Of a stretch of 64,000 nucleotides of DNA, positions 17,575 through 28,081 are shown piece after piece (the first letter of the stretch is position 1; the number at the start of each line of letters is the position of its first letter). The notes under the pieces were generated by a model. The model worked only from the letters and a program-made list of their open reading frames with translations, made no database searches and had not been told where the DNA came from. This DNA comes from Jeotgalibaca sp. MA1X17-3 (GTDB taxonomy: Bacteria > Bacillota > Bacilli > Lactobacillales > Aerococcaceae), in assembly GCF_021513155.1 (NCBI RefSeq), contig NZ_CP090983.1:868001-932000 (forward strand), given 5' to 3'. Made by a program: the position numbers and the translations under genes.

Positions 17575-18752
17575 ATGAATATCGGAATAGATAAAATAGG
17601 GTTTTATACTCCTCCCTTTTACGTAGATATGAATGAGCTCGCTGAAGTACGTGGCGACGAACCGGCAAAGTATACAATTGGGATTGGTCAAGATGAGATG
17701 TCTGTTGCACCGCTTAGTCAGGATATTGTATCAATGGCTGCAAATGCTGCTTTACAGATTTTGGATAAAGAAGATCGAGAAAACATCGATTTAGTTATTG
17801 TTGGCACAGAGAGTGGATTTGATGCATCCAAATCGGCTGCAGTTTATGTGCTTGATTTATTAGGCTTACCTTCCCAAACGCGCTGTATGGAGATTAAACA
17901 CGCTTGTTATGGAGCTACGGCAGGAATTCAAATGGCTAAAGGGCATATTGCTTTAAATCCTGAAAAAAAGCACTTGTTATCGGAAGTGATATCGCTCGTT
18001 ATGGTCTAGCAACTGGGGGAGAGGTAACACAAGGATCTGGTGCGGTTGCAATGATTATCAGTGCAGAACCACGGATTCTTTCATTAGATAAAGAATCTGC
18101 TTATTCATCTAAAGATATCATGGATTTTTGGAGACCTGCCTATGCAGAGTATGCAATGGTAGATGGTCAATATTCCAATGAGCAGTATGTAGCTTTTTTC
18201 CTAACTGTTTGGAATCAGTATAAAGAAATTACAGGTCGGACCTTGGATGACTTGGATGCGATTTGTTTCCATCTACCTTTTACAAAAATGGGGCTAAAAG
18301 CACTTCGTGAAATTTTGTCAGAAGTAGATGAAGAAAAACAAAATCAATTAACTGCCGAGTACAAAGCGAGTACCTTACTCAACCGAAATGTTGGGAATAT
18401 TTATACCGGATCTCTTTATCTTAGCTTCTTATCCTTATTAGTTAAATCAACGGAACAAAAAGCTGGAAATCGTATTGGAATGTATAGTTATGGATCCGGT
18501 GCCGTTGGGGAATTTTTCTCAGGAACATTGGTTGAAAACTATTCAGATATGCTTCCTCAAAAAGCAATAAGGTGTATATTTGAAGACAGGGAAAAAGTAA
18601 GTGTTGCTAAATATGAACAACTATTTTCTCAAGCACTTCCTCAGGATGGCTCTTCTTTTAAAGTAGATAGCAATGGCGATGATTCACCTATTTGTCTGGG
18701 TGGCATTAAAGATCATAAACGATACTACATTATGAATAGATCAACAAAATAA
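17575..18752 (+). CDS. mvaS: Hydroxymethylglutaryl-CoA synthase, frame broken near 17968
   Basis: Joins acetyl-CoA and acetoacetyl-CoA to HMG-CoA in the mevalonate pathway. Start is ATG 17575 (IGIDKIGFYTPPFYVDM) behind ATAAGGAG; an ATG at 17548 is in frame but has no RBS. The catalytic Cys is in KHACYGATAG. The frame stops at 18009; one A missing from the A7 run at about 17966-17972 restores ALVIGSDIARYGLATGGEVT and continues to 18752 (about 392 residues, normal length). The second half carries NIYTGSLYLSFLSL and YSYGSGAVGEFFSG. Downstream, the reductase gene mvaA lies on the opposite strand. Confidence 0.92.
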
Positions 18753-18762
18753 GAAGAAATGG

Positions 18763-18807
18763 ACTTCCACCAGTTAGAGTTAACGATCTAATTTGTGGGA
18801 GTTTTTT
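18763..18807 (+). terminator. Intrinsic terminator of mvaS
   Basis: 15-nt arms 18763-18777 and 18788-18802 with one mismatch and G-T pairs, then six T. Confidence 0.75.
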
Positions 18808-18839
18808 ATAAAAATGAAGATAGAATTGGAAGGTAGCTG

Positions 18840-19160
18840 ATGATATTGAATTATGGATGGTTAAATATAGGAAGCTTTATTTTGGGGTTGATTGCTTGGA
18901 TGATTCCTATTTATAGTATGATTCAGCCTAGGAAAACAAGAAGGAATCATTCCATCTTGATTTTATTAAGTATTTCGGCTTGTGCAATTTCTTTATGGTT
19001 CCAAATTGCATACAATACTTATTTAGTTGAGATTCAAGATTGGACTGTGTTACTAGATACAAGCAATACTTTAAATTGGGTTGCCGCTATACTTCTTATC
19101 GTAACCATTTTCCTAAATATAATTAGTCTGATTGTTTATAGGAATACGGTATTCGATTAA
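18840..19160 (+). CDS. Small membrane protein of unknown function
   Basis: 106 residues with three to four hydrophobic segments (about residues 6-25, 36-55, 75-100) and a short basic loop QPRKTRRN. It resembles the small cytochrome-c-oxidase-subunit-like integral membrane proteins of Lactobacillales but I cannot name a family. RBS GGAAGG is 5 bases upstream of the ATG. It lies between the mvaS terminator and a convergent terminator. Confidence 0.65.
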   Translation: MILNYGWLNIGSFILGLIAWMIPIYSMIQPRKTRRNHSILILLSISACAISLWFQIAYNTYLVEIQDWTVLLDTSNTLNWVAAILLIVTIFLNIISLIVYRNTVFD

Positions 19161-19179
19161 TATGTATAGAAAGAATTTT

Positions 19180-19243
19180 AAATAAACCACCTTCAATTAT
19201 TCGGAGTTTTAAAGTCTGATGATTGAAGATGGTTTATTTTATT
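19180..19243. terminator. Bidirectional terminator between the small membrane protein gene and mvaA
   Basis: 18-nt arms 19180-19197 and 19222-19239 with one mismatch and a long loop; A/T tracts flank both sides. Confidence 0.7.
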
Positions 19244-20542
19244 TTATCTGTTGTCGAATCATTTCCAAGATTCTCTGAGCAGTTGCTAAGTTTTTATTTG
19301 TTTCCAGTTTTAATTGGGAAGCTACTTTTTCAATTTCATCCCCACTAGCTCCAGCACTGATCGCTAAAGAACGAGAATGTAGTCCCATATGGCCTTTTTG
19401 AATCCCTTCTGTAACCAAAGCACGAACAGCTGAAAAGTTTTGTGCCAGTCCTACGGATACAATAATGGCTTCTAATGTTTCAGCATCTGGGTTTCCTAAT
19501 AACTGATGGGTCATTTTGGCACCGGGATGGAAAGAAATGGATCCACCTACTGTACCAATAGGTAAAGGAAGAGTTAGTTTACCAATCAAATCTCCATTTT
19601 CTGCCTTTTTCCAAATAGAAAGCCCTCGATACTGTCCACTTTTAGATGCGTAGGCATGAGCACCTGCTTCAATAGCTCGCCAATCATTTCCACTTGCCAA
19701 GACTACGGCATCAATTCCATTCATAATACCTTTGTTATGGGTAACCGCACGATAAGGGTCCGCAATGGCTAGCTGTGAGGCTAATATAATACGGTCACGA
19801 ACTTCCTCACCACTAAATGAATCTTTGGCTAGCGCGTGTGCGGGAACTCGACAAGTAGCTGTTGCCAGACATTCGGTAGCATAGTTTGATAAAATCCCCA
19901 TCAAAGCTTGTCCACCTGAATATTTTTCCAGAGAGGGAGAACAGCTTCCATCATCGTATTGATAATATTTGCTCCCATAGCTTCTAATGTTTCTACATAT
20001 AGATGAACAATAAGAAAGTCTGGATAGTCTAGTTCTCTATTGGCATTAATTTCTTTAATTTGTATGGAGACAGCACCACCTCCTCTTTTTACAATAGAAG
20101 GATGAGCATTATCTGCCATTTGAACAATGTTTTCTTCGTTTTTTTCCAAGGATTGTATAGCTTTTTTCATATCCGGTACACCAGTAAGAACGGCTTGACC
20201 AATCATCATTCGTTCCGTAACAGCAGTTTGAAATCCACCATATTGACTAAAAAACTTCGCAGCAGAGCTGGCGGCTGCGATAACCGACGGCTCTTCAATA
20301 GCCATTGGAACTACAAATTTCTCATCGTTAATTAAAAAATTTAGAGCAACTCCATAGGGTAATTGGTAGGTAGCAAGTTGATTTTCAATCATACTATCTG
20401 CTGTATCTTCCTCTAAAGGGAGCCCCTCTAATAAGTTACGGACTTGATTCGATGTTAAAGACAAAGCTTTTTGGAGTGCATCCACACGTTCTATCCTTTT
20501 TTTCTTATAAAGTTTTTCTAAAAAATGATTTTCAATGTCCAT
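19239..20542 (-). CDS. mvaA: Hydroxymethylglutaryl-CoA reductase (class II, degradative-type fold), frame broken near 19930
   Basis: Reduces HMG-CoA to mevalonate. Two overlapping frames together give one class II enzyme: the first (20542 to about 19930) has AIEEPSVIAAASSAAK and RMMIGQ, the second (to 19239) has the nucleotide-binding region, GNDWRAIEAGAHAYA and the GTVGGSISFHPGAKM segment. One base (probably a T on the coding strand near 19935) is missing; corrected length is about 434 residues. Not fused to a thiolase, unlike enterococcal MvaE. RBS AAGGAG precedes the ATG. thrC lies upstream on the same strand. Confidence 0.9.
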
Positions 20543-20580
20543 ATAAACTCCTTCTATTAATAATCGTTCTTATAATCTAT

Positions 20581-22065
20581 TTAAATCCCTAATATTCTTT
20601 TTACCTCATCGGGCATTTCTTCAGTAGTGATTACCGTATTATGAAGGACTGGAGAGTAGAGTGCTTCTTCGATAGCAGGCGGATAAGGAATGTTAGAGTT
20701 TCTTTTTAGCTCAGCCAGAGAGTCTTCTAATGAGTCAGCTTTAAAATTTGGAACAATTGCATCCAAAACTGCCGTAGGAAATTTATAAGGACTTGCTGTT
20801 GAGGCTACGAGCATTGGAATTTTATCTCCGGAAGTGTCTTGATATTTATTAGCAACAACAGTAGCAACTGCCGTGTGAGGATCTATGATATAGTTTGTAT
20901 CTTTGTACGTTTTTTTAATCTGTTCTAGAACTTCTTTTTCAGTTGCGAAGTCAGCATAAAAATCAGTTGCTTCACTCATTACTTGTTTTGCTACTTGATA
21001 CCGGCCCTCTGTTGATAGTTCGTTCATATATTTTTTAACTTTCTGTGTGTCTTCTCCAAGAAGCATGTAAAGAAGCCTTTCTAAGTTACTGGATACTAAA
21101 ATATCCATGGAAGGAGAGGAAGTGAGTGTAAAGTCACGATTTCGATCATACGTACCTGTTTGGAAGAAATCAGTTAGTACGTTATTTTCATTAGAAGCTA
21201 CAATACATTTATGAATGGGTAAACCCATTTGTTTAGCATAATAAGCTGCTAGCATATTCCCAAAATTACCAGTAGGAACGGTTACGTTAATCAAATCGCC
21301 AGATTGGATGGCTTCTGATTGGATCATTTGTCCATAAGCATAAAAGTAGTAAATAATTTGTGGAATTAAGCGACCAATATTGATTGAATTTGCTGATGAA
21401 AATTGCATTCCGTTTGCTTCTAGTTCATCTGCTATTGTTTTGTCAGCAAACATCTCTTTTACTTTACTTTGAGCATCATCAAAATTACCATCTATAGCGA
21501 CTACTGAAATGTTATCTCCTTGCTGAGTAAGCATCTGTTTTTCTTGGATTTCACTCACACCATTTTTGGGATAAAATACGATGATTTTAGTTTGAGGAAC
21601 ATCTGCAAAACCTACCATTGCAGCTTTCCCAGTGTCCCCAGATGTTGCAGTTAAAATAACGATTTCATTTTTTACATTATTTTTGGATGCAGCAGTTGTC
21701 ATTAAACGTGGGAGAATGGAAAGAGCCATGTCTTTGAAAGCAATCGTAGGACCGTGAAAGAGTTCTAAAAAATAAATAGAATCTTTATAGACCAATGGAG
21801 TAATTTTACGATCATCAAACCGAGTATCATAAACAGAAGCACAATCTTGTAGTTCGTTGTCTGTAAAATCAGGTAAAAAATCTTTCATGATTAGAAAAGC
21901 TAACTCTTGATAGGTCATTTGTGCAGTTCTTTCTAAAGGAAAAGACAATTTTGGAATTGTAGATGGAACGAATAGACCACCATCCGGAGATATTCCACGT
22001 AAGATGGCCTCTGAAGCAGTGTACTGTAAAAGAGAATTCCTAGTGCTATGATAAGTAATCGCCAT
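20581..22065 (-). CDS. thrC: Threonine synthase
   Basis: 494 residues from ATG 22065 (AITYHSTRN), chosen because GAAGGAG sits just upstream; an in-frame upstream start has no RBS. PLP-dependent conversion of O-phosphohomoserine to threonine. The N-terminal domain (SPDGGLFVPS), the PLP lysine in FKDMALSIL and the GSHF-like loop TSGDTGKAA are present; length matches the long (class I) form. It stands apart from hom and thrB, which are not in this window. Confidence 0.92.
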   Translation of the reverse strand: MAITYHSTRNSLLQYTASEAILRGISPDGGLFVPSTIPKLSFPLERTAQMTYQELAFLIMKDFLPDFTDNELQDCASVYDTRFDDRKITPLVYKDSIYFLELFHGPTIAFKDMALSILPRLMTTAASKNNVKNEIVILTATSGDTGKAAMVGFADVPQTKIIVFYPKNGVSEIQEKQMLTQQGDNISVVAIDGNFDDAQSKVKEMFADKTIADELEANGMQFSSANSINIGRLIPQIIYYFYAYGQMIQSEAIQSGDLINVTVPTGNFGNMLAAYYAKQMGLPIHKCIVASNENNVLTDFFQTGTYDRNRDFTLTSSPSMDILVSSNLERLLYMLLGEDTQKVKKYMNELSTEGRYQVAKQVMSEATDFYADFATEKEVLEQIKKTYKDTNYIIDPHTAVATVVANKYQDTSGDKIPMLVASTASPYKFPTAVLDAIVPNFKADSLEDSLAELKRNSNIPYPPAIEEALYSPVLHNTVITTEEMPDEVKRILGI

Positions 22066-22203
22066 GTGATTCACTCCTTCTTTCTTAAATGAGGATTTTC
22101 TAATCAAAAGTATCTCATAATTAGATGGATATCTCAATCCTGATTTTAATTAATTTAGAAAAGAAAGAAATCATTTTCAGTATGTTTTTTTAAAAGCATA
22201 ATA

Positions 22204-22247
22204 AAAAAACCTCCTTGTCTCAGATTTAACTGAGATAAGGAGGTTTT
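22204..22247 (-). terminator. Intrinsic terminator of rplY
   Basis: Near-perfect long stem 22204-22223 with 22230-22247; on the minus strand it ends in a seven-T run. Confidence 0.88.
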
Positions 22248-22256
22248 GTTGAATGA

Positions 22257-22871
22257 TTATTCTTTGTCTTCGCCAATTACTTCTGGTTGAGGCATTTCTG
22301 CATCAACATCAGAACCTTCTTCAGGCTCTTCTTCAAGTTGTGGAGCAGCGACTACTACAACAGTAGTATCATCTTCTGTTACAACTGTTAAGTTAGAAGG
22401 TGTAACTAGATCAGCAACGGTTACTACGTCACCAATTTCTAGTGTTTCTACATTTACTTTGATTTCATTTGGAATATCGGCAGGAGCTACTTCAACTTCT
22501 AATTCATTCAAAGCTTGAGTAACAATTCCTTCTTTGACTTCTTCTGCGCCTTCAATAGTGATGCTAACAGAAACGGTAACTTTTTGACCTTTAGTGATTG
22601 CTTGCATTTCTACATTGTAGAATTCAGGCTTCAAAGCAGAGCGGTCGATGTTTTTGATTAATACTTGAGTTTCTTTACCATCGATATCTACATTAAATAC
22701 AGCATTACGACCAAGTTCACGAACAAGATCTTCTAATTCTTTTCTGTCAATTAGTACCGGAGTTGATCCAAACTCTTTTCCGAATACCACTGCAGGTATT
22801 TTCTTATCGGCTCTTGCTTTTTTTGATGAAGAAGTTCCGACTGTTTCTCTTTTTTCAGCATGTAATTTCAT
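22257..22871 (-). CDS. rplY: Ribosomal protein L25, long (Ctc/general stress) form
   Basis: 204 residues from ATG 22871 (KLHAEKRETVG), behind GGAGG on the minus strand; an upstream in-frame extension is not supported. N-terminal 5S-rRNA-binding L25 domain to about residue 95, then the beta-barrel TL5/Ctc C-terminal domain and an acidic tail (EEEPEEGSD). Binds 5S rRNA in the large subunit. Confidence 0.93.
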   Translation of the reverse strand: MKLHAEKRETVGTSSSKKARADKKIPAVVFGKEFGSTPVLIDRKELEDLVRELGRNAVFNVDIDGKETQVLIKNIDRSALKPEFYNVEMQAITKGQKVTVSVSITIEGAEEVKEGIVTQALNELEVEVAPADIPNEIKVNVETLEIGDVVTVADLVTPSNLTVVTEDDTTVVVVAAPQLEEEPEEGSDVDAEMPQPEVIGEDKE

Positions 22872-23036
22872 AAAAAATTTCCTCCAATAGGACATATTAA
22901 TTATTTGAATCCTTATAAATAAGGATATATTAATCATATGAACATAATATAGACTATCATACCAAATAAAAATGAAATAATCCACTTTGTAGTCAAGTTT
23001 TAATAAATGAATTCCTAATCTGTCTCATCCATTCGT

Positions 23037-23951
23037 TTAAGAAGAGGAATTTTTATTAGCTTCATTTCTAACTTCTTCATTAAATAATTGTAAAAAATTT
23101 TCTCTTAGTTTATTGGGAGGTGTATTTTTGTTAAAGACTAAATAAAATGATTGGGAAAATGATAAGTCAGAAATAGGAATTATTTGAAGTGTTTGGTCGA
23201 TAATTTCATCTGTTACGGAAATATAATAGAAGAAACCAATTCCTTCATCTTTTTTTATTAATTCTTTCATTAAATGAATATTACCGATTATAGTTCGTTT
23301 AGAAAAAATATCCAAAGATAAACCTTTTTCAGAGAGAGTTTCCTGTAAGGAGCTATTAATGCCGGATCCTTTTTCACGTAACAATAATTTTTCGTTCTCT
23401 AAATCAGAAAACAAAATGTTTTTCGATTGTGCAATGGGGTTATCGGGTGAGCAAACCGCTACAATAAGTCCTTCAAAAAAAATTTGTGTTTCATAAAGTT
23501 CTTTATTAAATGGTCCAGAAATAAGTGCGACATCTAAGTCTCCGTTATTGAGTAGTACGAGTAAATTCTTTGTGTTGTCAATAACAAGGTCGATCTCTGA
23601 ATCATTTTCTTGAAGTGTAAATTGCTGAAGTTTATCGGTAATAAAGTATTCTCCAATAGTGCGACTTGCACCAACTAATAGAGATTTTTGGATTGGATTT
23701 TCTGCTAAATGTTCTTTTAAAAACTCAGTTTCTTGGATGAACCGATCCATTTCAGTTTTTAAATATTGACCCTTTTTAGTCAAGGTTAACTTTCGATTTT
23801 CAAAAGAGACGAGTTCCGTGTTTAAATGAGATTCTAAATACTGAATATGTTTTGTTACAGCAGGCTGGGATAAGTTTAACAATTTTGCTGTCTTCGTATA
23901 ATTTAATGTATCAGCCAAAACAGAAAATGTTTTGTATCTATAATCAATCAT
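23037..23951 (-). CDS. LysR-family transcriptional regulator (CysL/CysB-like context)
   Basis: 304 residues. N-terminal helix-turn-helix (KTAKLLNLSQPAVTKHIQYLE, residues 17-37) and a periplasmic-binding-like effector domain from about residue 90. Transcribed away from the sulfur-uptake genes across a 171-base gap, the usual arrangement for a LysR activator and its targets. I infer control of the transporter genes at 24123-29993. Effector unknown; O-acetylserine or a sulfur compound would fit the context. Confidence 0.85.
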   Translation of the reverse strand: MIDYRYKTFSVLADTLNYTKTAKLLNLSQPAVTKHIQYLESHLNTELVSFENRKLTLTKKGQYLKTEMDRFIQETEFLKEHLAENPIQKSLLVGASRTIGEYFITDKLQQFTLQENDSEIDLVIDNTKNLLVLLNNGDLDVALISGPFNKELYETQIFFEGLIVAVCSPDNPIAQSKNILFSDLENEKLLLREKGSGINSSLQETLSEKGLSLDIFSKRTIIGNIHLMKELIKKDEGIGFFYYISVTDEIIDQTLQIIPISDLSFSQSFYLVFNKNTPPNKLRENFLQLFNEEVRNEANKNSSS

Positions 23952-24122
23952 CTTTAACCATCCTCTTTGTTGGGCAATAGAATATTATTATGGATATACG
24001 AGATGTATTTATGTATTCCTTTTTATTATAGTAGTATAGCATTTCGTTATTTCTAAAACAATCAAATAGCCGGTATACTGATGAATGAAAGCACGTGAAG
24101 AAAAACACAAGGAAGTGAAAAA

Positions 24123-25434
24123 ATGCAAACTATAGCAAGAAAAGATGTAGAAGCGTCATTTGATAAGAAGCAGCCCATTATTGGTTTTATTTTAATTGTA
24201 TTATTATTTATTTTTGGGGTATATCTAAATTCATTAAACGCTATTCTCCCTATCCAATTGATAGCGGGAGTCACGTTGGGGTTTGTTCTATCAAGAGCTC
24301 GTTTTGGGTTTGCTGGTGGAGTGAAAAGAATATTCATAAGAGGAGAAGGTAGCCTAACAAAAGCTCTTTTATTAATGCTCGTTGTTACGATGTTCTTATT
24401 TTTGGAATTCAGTGGCTTTCTGCGCAACAAGGTGCGGTTCCAGCATTTATGGCTTCAGAAGGACAAGCCATTATTCCGGGTACACAAAATGTTCGTTTTA
24501 CAAATATTGGAATTATTGTTGGAGGATTCCTATTCGGAATGGGAATGATGATATCTGGAGGATGTGCATCGGGTACCTTAACTGATATGGGAGAAGGGGA
24601 AGGTCGAGCAATGGTTTCGTTGATTTTCTTCGTTTTAGCTGCTGCACCAGGAGAGTGGGCTCGCTATGCTATCGACCAAACTAGCTTTGGAAAAATTGGA
24701 TTTCGAATGTATTTACCAGACACGTTCGGTTATTTTGGAGCACTACTTATTTCATTGGCAGCTGTAGGTTTAATCTATTGGTACACTATTTATTATGAGA
24801 ATAAAAGAAAAGTAGAAGGAACCTATATGGATCCTGAAGGTGACTGGGAAGATTTTGAAAAACCACTAAAGGATGAAGAAAAAACGTCTTTCTTCAGTTA
24901 CCATACCTATCATAAACTATTCATTGAACGTTTTACTTTTAAGACAGGTGCATTATTGATTGCGATTATTGCTACATTTATCGTGATTACAACTGGTAAA
25001 GCATGGGGAGTTACTAGTTCATTTACATTGTGGGAAGTAGCTTTATTAAAACCTTTAGGAGTTAATTTTAGTTCTCCAGTTTTTACAAGTATTGTTGAAA
25101 AAGCTAATGCTGGATTATTAAGTGACGGTGGTACGATCAGAAATATAGGATTAGTACTAGGTGGAACAGTAGCATTTTTAATGGCAGGAAGAATGTCATT
25201 TAAAATTAATCTAGCAAAAAAAGATATCTTATTTTTGCACTAGGCGGAGCCTTGATGGGATTCGGTGCACGTTTTGCTAAAGGTTGTAATGCTGGAGCTC
25301 TTTATTCAGCAATGAGTACATTCTCTGTTTCGGGTTGGGTTTTCTTAATAACCATGACTCTTGGTGGGTTAGCAGGAATGAAATTATTTGCAGGAAAAGT
25401 AAGTAGTGTTCCAGACTTAAGAAAAAAGAAATAA
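24123..25434 (+). CDS. YeeE/YedE-family (TsuA-like) sulfur-compound transporter, frame broken twice
   Basis: Membrane protein of about 437 residues if two one-base gaps are repaired: one in the T5 run near 24400 and one in the T5 run near 25233. Nine or more membrane segments. The paired Cys motifs SGGCASGTL and AKGCNAGALY are the signature of the family, in which the cysteines relay thiosulfate across the membrane; some relatives are tied to selenium use (YedE). Start ATG 24123 behind AAGGAAG. First gene of a + strand series that continues with a CoA-disulfide reductase-like enzyme 40 bases on. Thiosulfate as substrate is from family knowledge. Confidence 0.85.
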
Positions 25435-25474
25435 TATAAAAAATATGAATCAATCATATAGGGGGAATTTTTAA

Positions 25475-27178
25475 ATGAGTAAAAGAATATTAATTATCGG
25501 TGGAGTTGCTGGTGGAGCTTCAGTAGCAGCAAGAGTTCGTAGAATTGATGAGTCAGCAGTAATTGTTATGTTTGAAAGAGGACCTTTCGTTTCCTTTTCC
25601 AACTGTGCCTTACCTTTCCACTTAAGCGGAATTATTGAAGATGCACAGGACTTAGTTCTTATGACGCCAGATGGTTTTTCTAAACAATATAATATCGATG
25701 CACGTGTGAATCATGAAGTAGTATCTATAAATAAAAAAGAAAAAACTATTGTTGTTAAAAACGTTCTAACTAATGAAGAAAAAACAGAGAAGTATGACGA
25801 GCTAGTCTTATCACCGGGTGCAAACGCAATTCTACCAAAAAGTATTAAAGGAATTGATCAAAAACACGTTTTCACTGTTCGTAATGTTCCCGATATTGAT
25901 GGTATAAAAAAATATATTACTGAAAATAATATTGAAGATACAGTAGTTATTGGTGGAGGCTACATTGGATTAGAAGTAGCTGAAAATTTAAAACTTGATA
26001 ATAAAAATGTTACGTTAGTGGAAGCAGCTAAACAAATTATGGCTCCATTTGACTATGATATGGTTCAAATTCTACAAAAAACAGTGATTGATAATGGAGT
26101 AGACTTGTTTGTAGAAGATGGACTTGCTGAGATCCAAGAAGACAAAGTTATCTTGCAATCTGGTAAAGAAGTTAAAGCTGGGATTGTCATCATGGCAATT
26201 GGAGTTGTACCGGAAACTACGCTAGCTAAACAAGCTGACCTTGAAATAGGTACAACAGGTGGTATAAAAGTTAATCAACATTATCAAACTTCAGATCATC
26301 ATATTTATGCAGTAGGAGATGCAATTGAAGTTACAAATCTAATTACTATGAAACCAACACGCTTAACATTAGCTGGACCAGCTCAACGTCAAGCACGTGC
26401 AGCAGCAGATAATATGTATGGCAAATCGCATCGTAATACTGGTGTTATCGGTTCTTCTGTTGTTCAATGCTTTGAAATGAATGCAGCTGCAACTGGATTA
26501 ACTGAAAAAGATTGTATAGCAGAAGGAATTGACTACTTAACTTCTTATGTTATTCCTAAAGATAAAGTAGGATTGATGCCAGATGCGAAACCACTTTTCT
26601 TCAAATTAATTTTTGCAAATCCTTCTGGCTGTATTTTAGGAGCACAAGCAGTTGGACAAGGAAATGTCGACAAACGTGTTGATGTCATTGCAACCATGAT
26701 TACGATGCATGGTGAATTAGAAGACTTGAAAGAGTTAGAGTTATGTTACTCACCAATGTTTGGTACCGCAAAAGATGTTGTGAACATGGCTGCATTAGTA
26801 GGATTAAATGTATTGAATGGTGACTTTAAACAAGTTCCAGTTACAGAAATTAGATCATTGGTAGAAAATGATGCCTTTATCATTGATGCTCGTGAGGAAC
26901 GTGAATATGCAGAAGGTCATTTGAATAACGCTGTAAACATTCCTTTGAGTCAATTCCGTAATCGTTTAGATGAAATACCAAAAGATCAACCAGTTTATAT
27001 CCATTGTCTATCTAGCCAACGTAGCTATAATATGGTTAAAGCGCTAAACTTAATGGGATATGAAAATATTCATAACTTGATGGGTTCATTCTTAGGAATT
27101 AGCATGTATGAATATTACAATGATAAAATGCATAATCGTCAACCAATTATGACTAATTACCGTTTCGACTTACTATAA
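25475..27178 (+). CDS. CoA-disulfide/persulfide reductase with C-terminal rhodanese domain
   Basis: 567 residues. FAD-binding GGVAGGASVAARVRR at the N-terminus, single redox Cys44 in FSNCALPF (the CoADR type, not the CxxxxC of glutathione reductase), NAD(P)-binding VIGGGYIGLEVAENL near residue 155, and a rhodanese domain from about 465 with active Cys511 in HCLSSQRS. Related enzymes reduce CoA disulfide or CoA/low-molecular-weight persulfides. Between a sulfur transporter and an ABC importer gene set, it probably handles sulfane sulfur released from imported thiosulfate. RBS AGGGGG. Confidence 0.88.
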   Translation: MSKRILIIGGVAGGASVAARVRRIDESAVIVMFERGPFVSFSNCALPFHLSGIIEDAQDLVLMTPDGFSKQYNIDARVNHEVVSINKKEKTIVVKNVLTNEEKTEKYDELVLSPGANAILPKSIKGIDQKHVFTVRNVPDIDGIKKYITENNIEDTVVIGGGYIGLEVAENLKLDNKNVTLVEAAKQIMAPFDYDMVQILQKTVIDNGVDLFVEDGLAEIQEDKVILQSGKEVKAGIVIMAIGVVPETTLAKQADLEIGTTGGIKVNQHYQTSDHHIYAVGDAIEVTNLITMKPTRLTLAGPAQRQARAAADNMYGKSHRNTGVIGSSVVQCFEMNAAATGLTEKDCIAEGIDYLTSYVIPKDKVGLMPDAKPLFFKLIFANPSGCILGAQAVGQGNVDKRVDVIATMITMHGELEDLKELELCYSPMFGTAKDVVNMAALVGLNVLNGDFKQVPVTEIRSLVENDAFIIDAREEREYAEGHLNNAVNIPLSQFRNRLDEIPKDQPVYIHCLSSQRSYNMVKALNLMGYENIHNLMGSFLGISMYEYYNDKMHNRQPIMTNYRFDLL

Positions 27179-27209
27179 GCTTGCCGTTTGTTCTTTAAAA
27201 AGACTAGAT

Positions 27210-27248
27210 GAATAAGTGAACTGGAAATCAGTTCGCTTATTCTATTTT
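27210..27248 (+). terminator. Intrinsic terminator after the reductase gene
   Basis: 14-bp stem 27210-27223 with 27229-27242, 5-nt loop, then TATTTTT. Confidence 0.82.
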
Positions 27249-27297
27249 TAATGACAAATGTAAAAGAGCAACTACTAAATAATAAAGTAGGGAAATA

Positions 27298-28080
27298 ATG
27301 AAAAAAACAAAAAGAAAAGAAAATCTGCGTTTGTATACCTATGCCACTTGGGGAATTATTTTACTAGCGTGGTTCTTAATTACTGAATTTGGTTTGGTTA
27401 CTTCACGATTGGTGCCTTCTCCTTTACAAGTTGTTCAGTCTTTTATTGAAATGATGCAAAAAGGATACAATGGAATTCCATTATGGTCACACATTGGGAT
27501 TAGCCTTTACAGACTGTTTGTTTCCTCATTTTTAGCGATCCTTACGGCTATTCCGTTAGGCTTAATGAGTGGATATTTTAAACGATTTCGTGCCATTATA
27601 GATTCTGTTGTCCAATTTTATCGTCCACTTCCTCCATTAGCTTATTATACCTTCTTAATTTTATGGCTTGGAATTGATGAGTCATCTAAAATCACTTTGC
27701 TATATTTAGCAGCATTTGCCCCTATCTATCTAGCGTGTGTTTCTGCAGTATCGAACATTGATCCTAATTATTTATTGAGTGCAGAATCTTTAGGTGCATC
27801 AAAAAAAGATATCTTTTTCACTGTAGTTTTACCAGCAAGCTTACCAGAAGTATTTACTGGATTGAGAACGGCAATTGGTATTGCTTATACGACTCTTGTT
27901 TCTGCAGAAATGGTTGCTGCTAGATCAGGTGTCGGTTGGATGGTTATTGATGCTTCTCGCTACTTAAAGAGTGACGTTATGTTTGTTGGAATTATTATGA
28001 TGGGAATCACAGGAGTTCTTTTAGACTGGGTATTAAGAAAACTAGAGAATAAACTTGTTTTTTGGAAAGGAATGCAATAG
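27298..28080 (+). CDS. ABC transporter permease, SsuC/TauC type
   Basis: 260 residues, about six membrane segments, EAA-type loop SAESLGASKKDIFFTVVLPASLPEV. This subfamily transports nitrate, sulfonates, taurine, thiamine precursors or similar. Next come a TauA-like binding protein and a TauB-like ATPase. Start ATG 27298; its RBS (GGGAAATA) is weak. The sulfur context favours a sulfonate or other sulfur compound. Confidence 0.87.
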   Translation: MKKTKRKENLRLYTYATWGIILLAWFLITEFGLVTSRLVPSPLQVVQSFIEMMQKGYNGIPLWSHIGISLYRLFVSSFLAILTAIPLGLMSGYFKRFRAIIDSVVQFYRPLPPLAYYTFLILWLGIDESSKITLLYLAAFAPIYLACVSAVSNIDPNYLLSAESLGASKKDIFFTVVLPASLPEVFTGLRTAIGIAYTTLVSAEMVAARSGVGWMVIDASRYLKSDVMFVGIIMMGITGVLLDWVLRKLENKLVFWKGMQ

Positions 28081-28081
28081 T

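Noticed and set aside
22872..22985. N-terminal extension of ribosomal protein L25
   Set aside because: The extension is not family-like, and a good RBS sits before the ATG at 22871.
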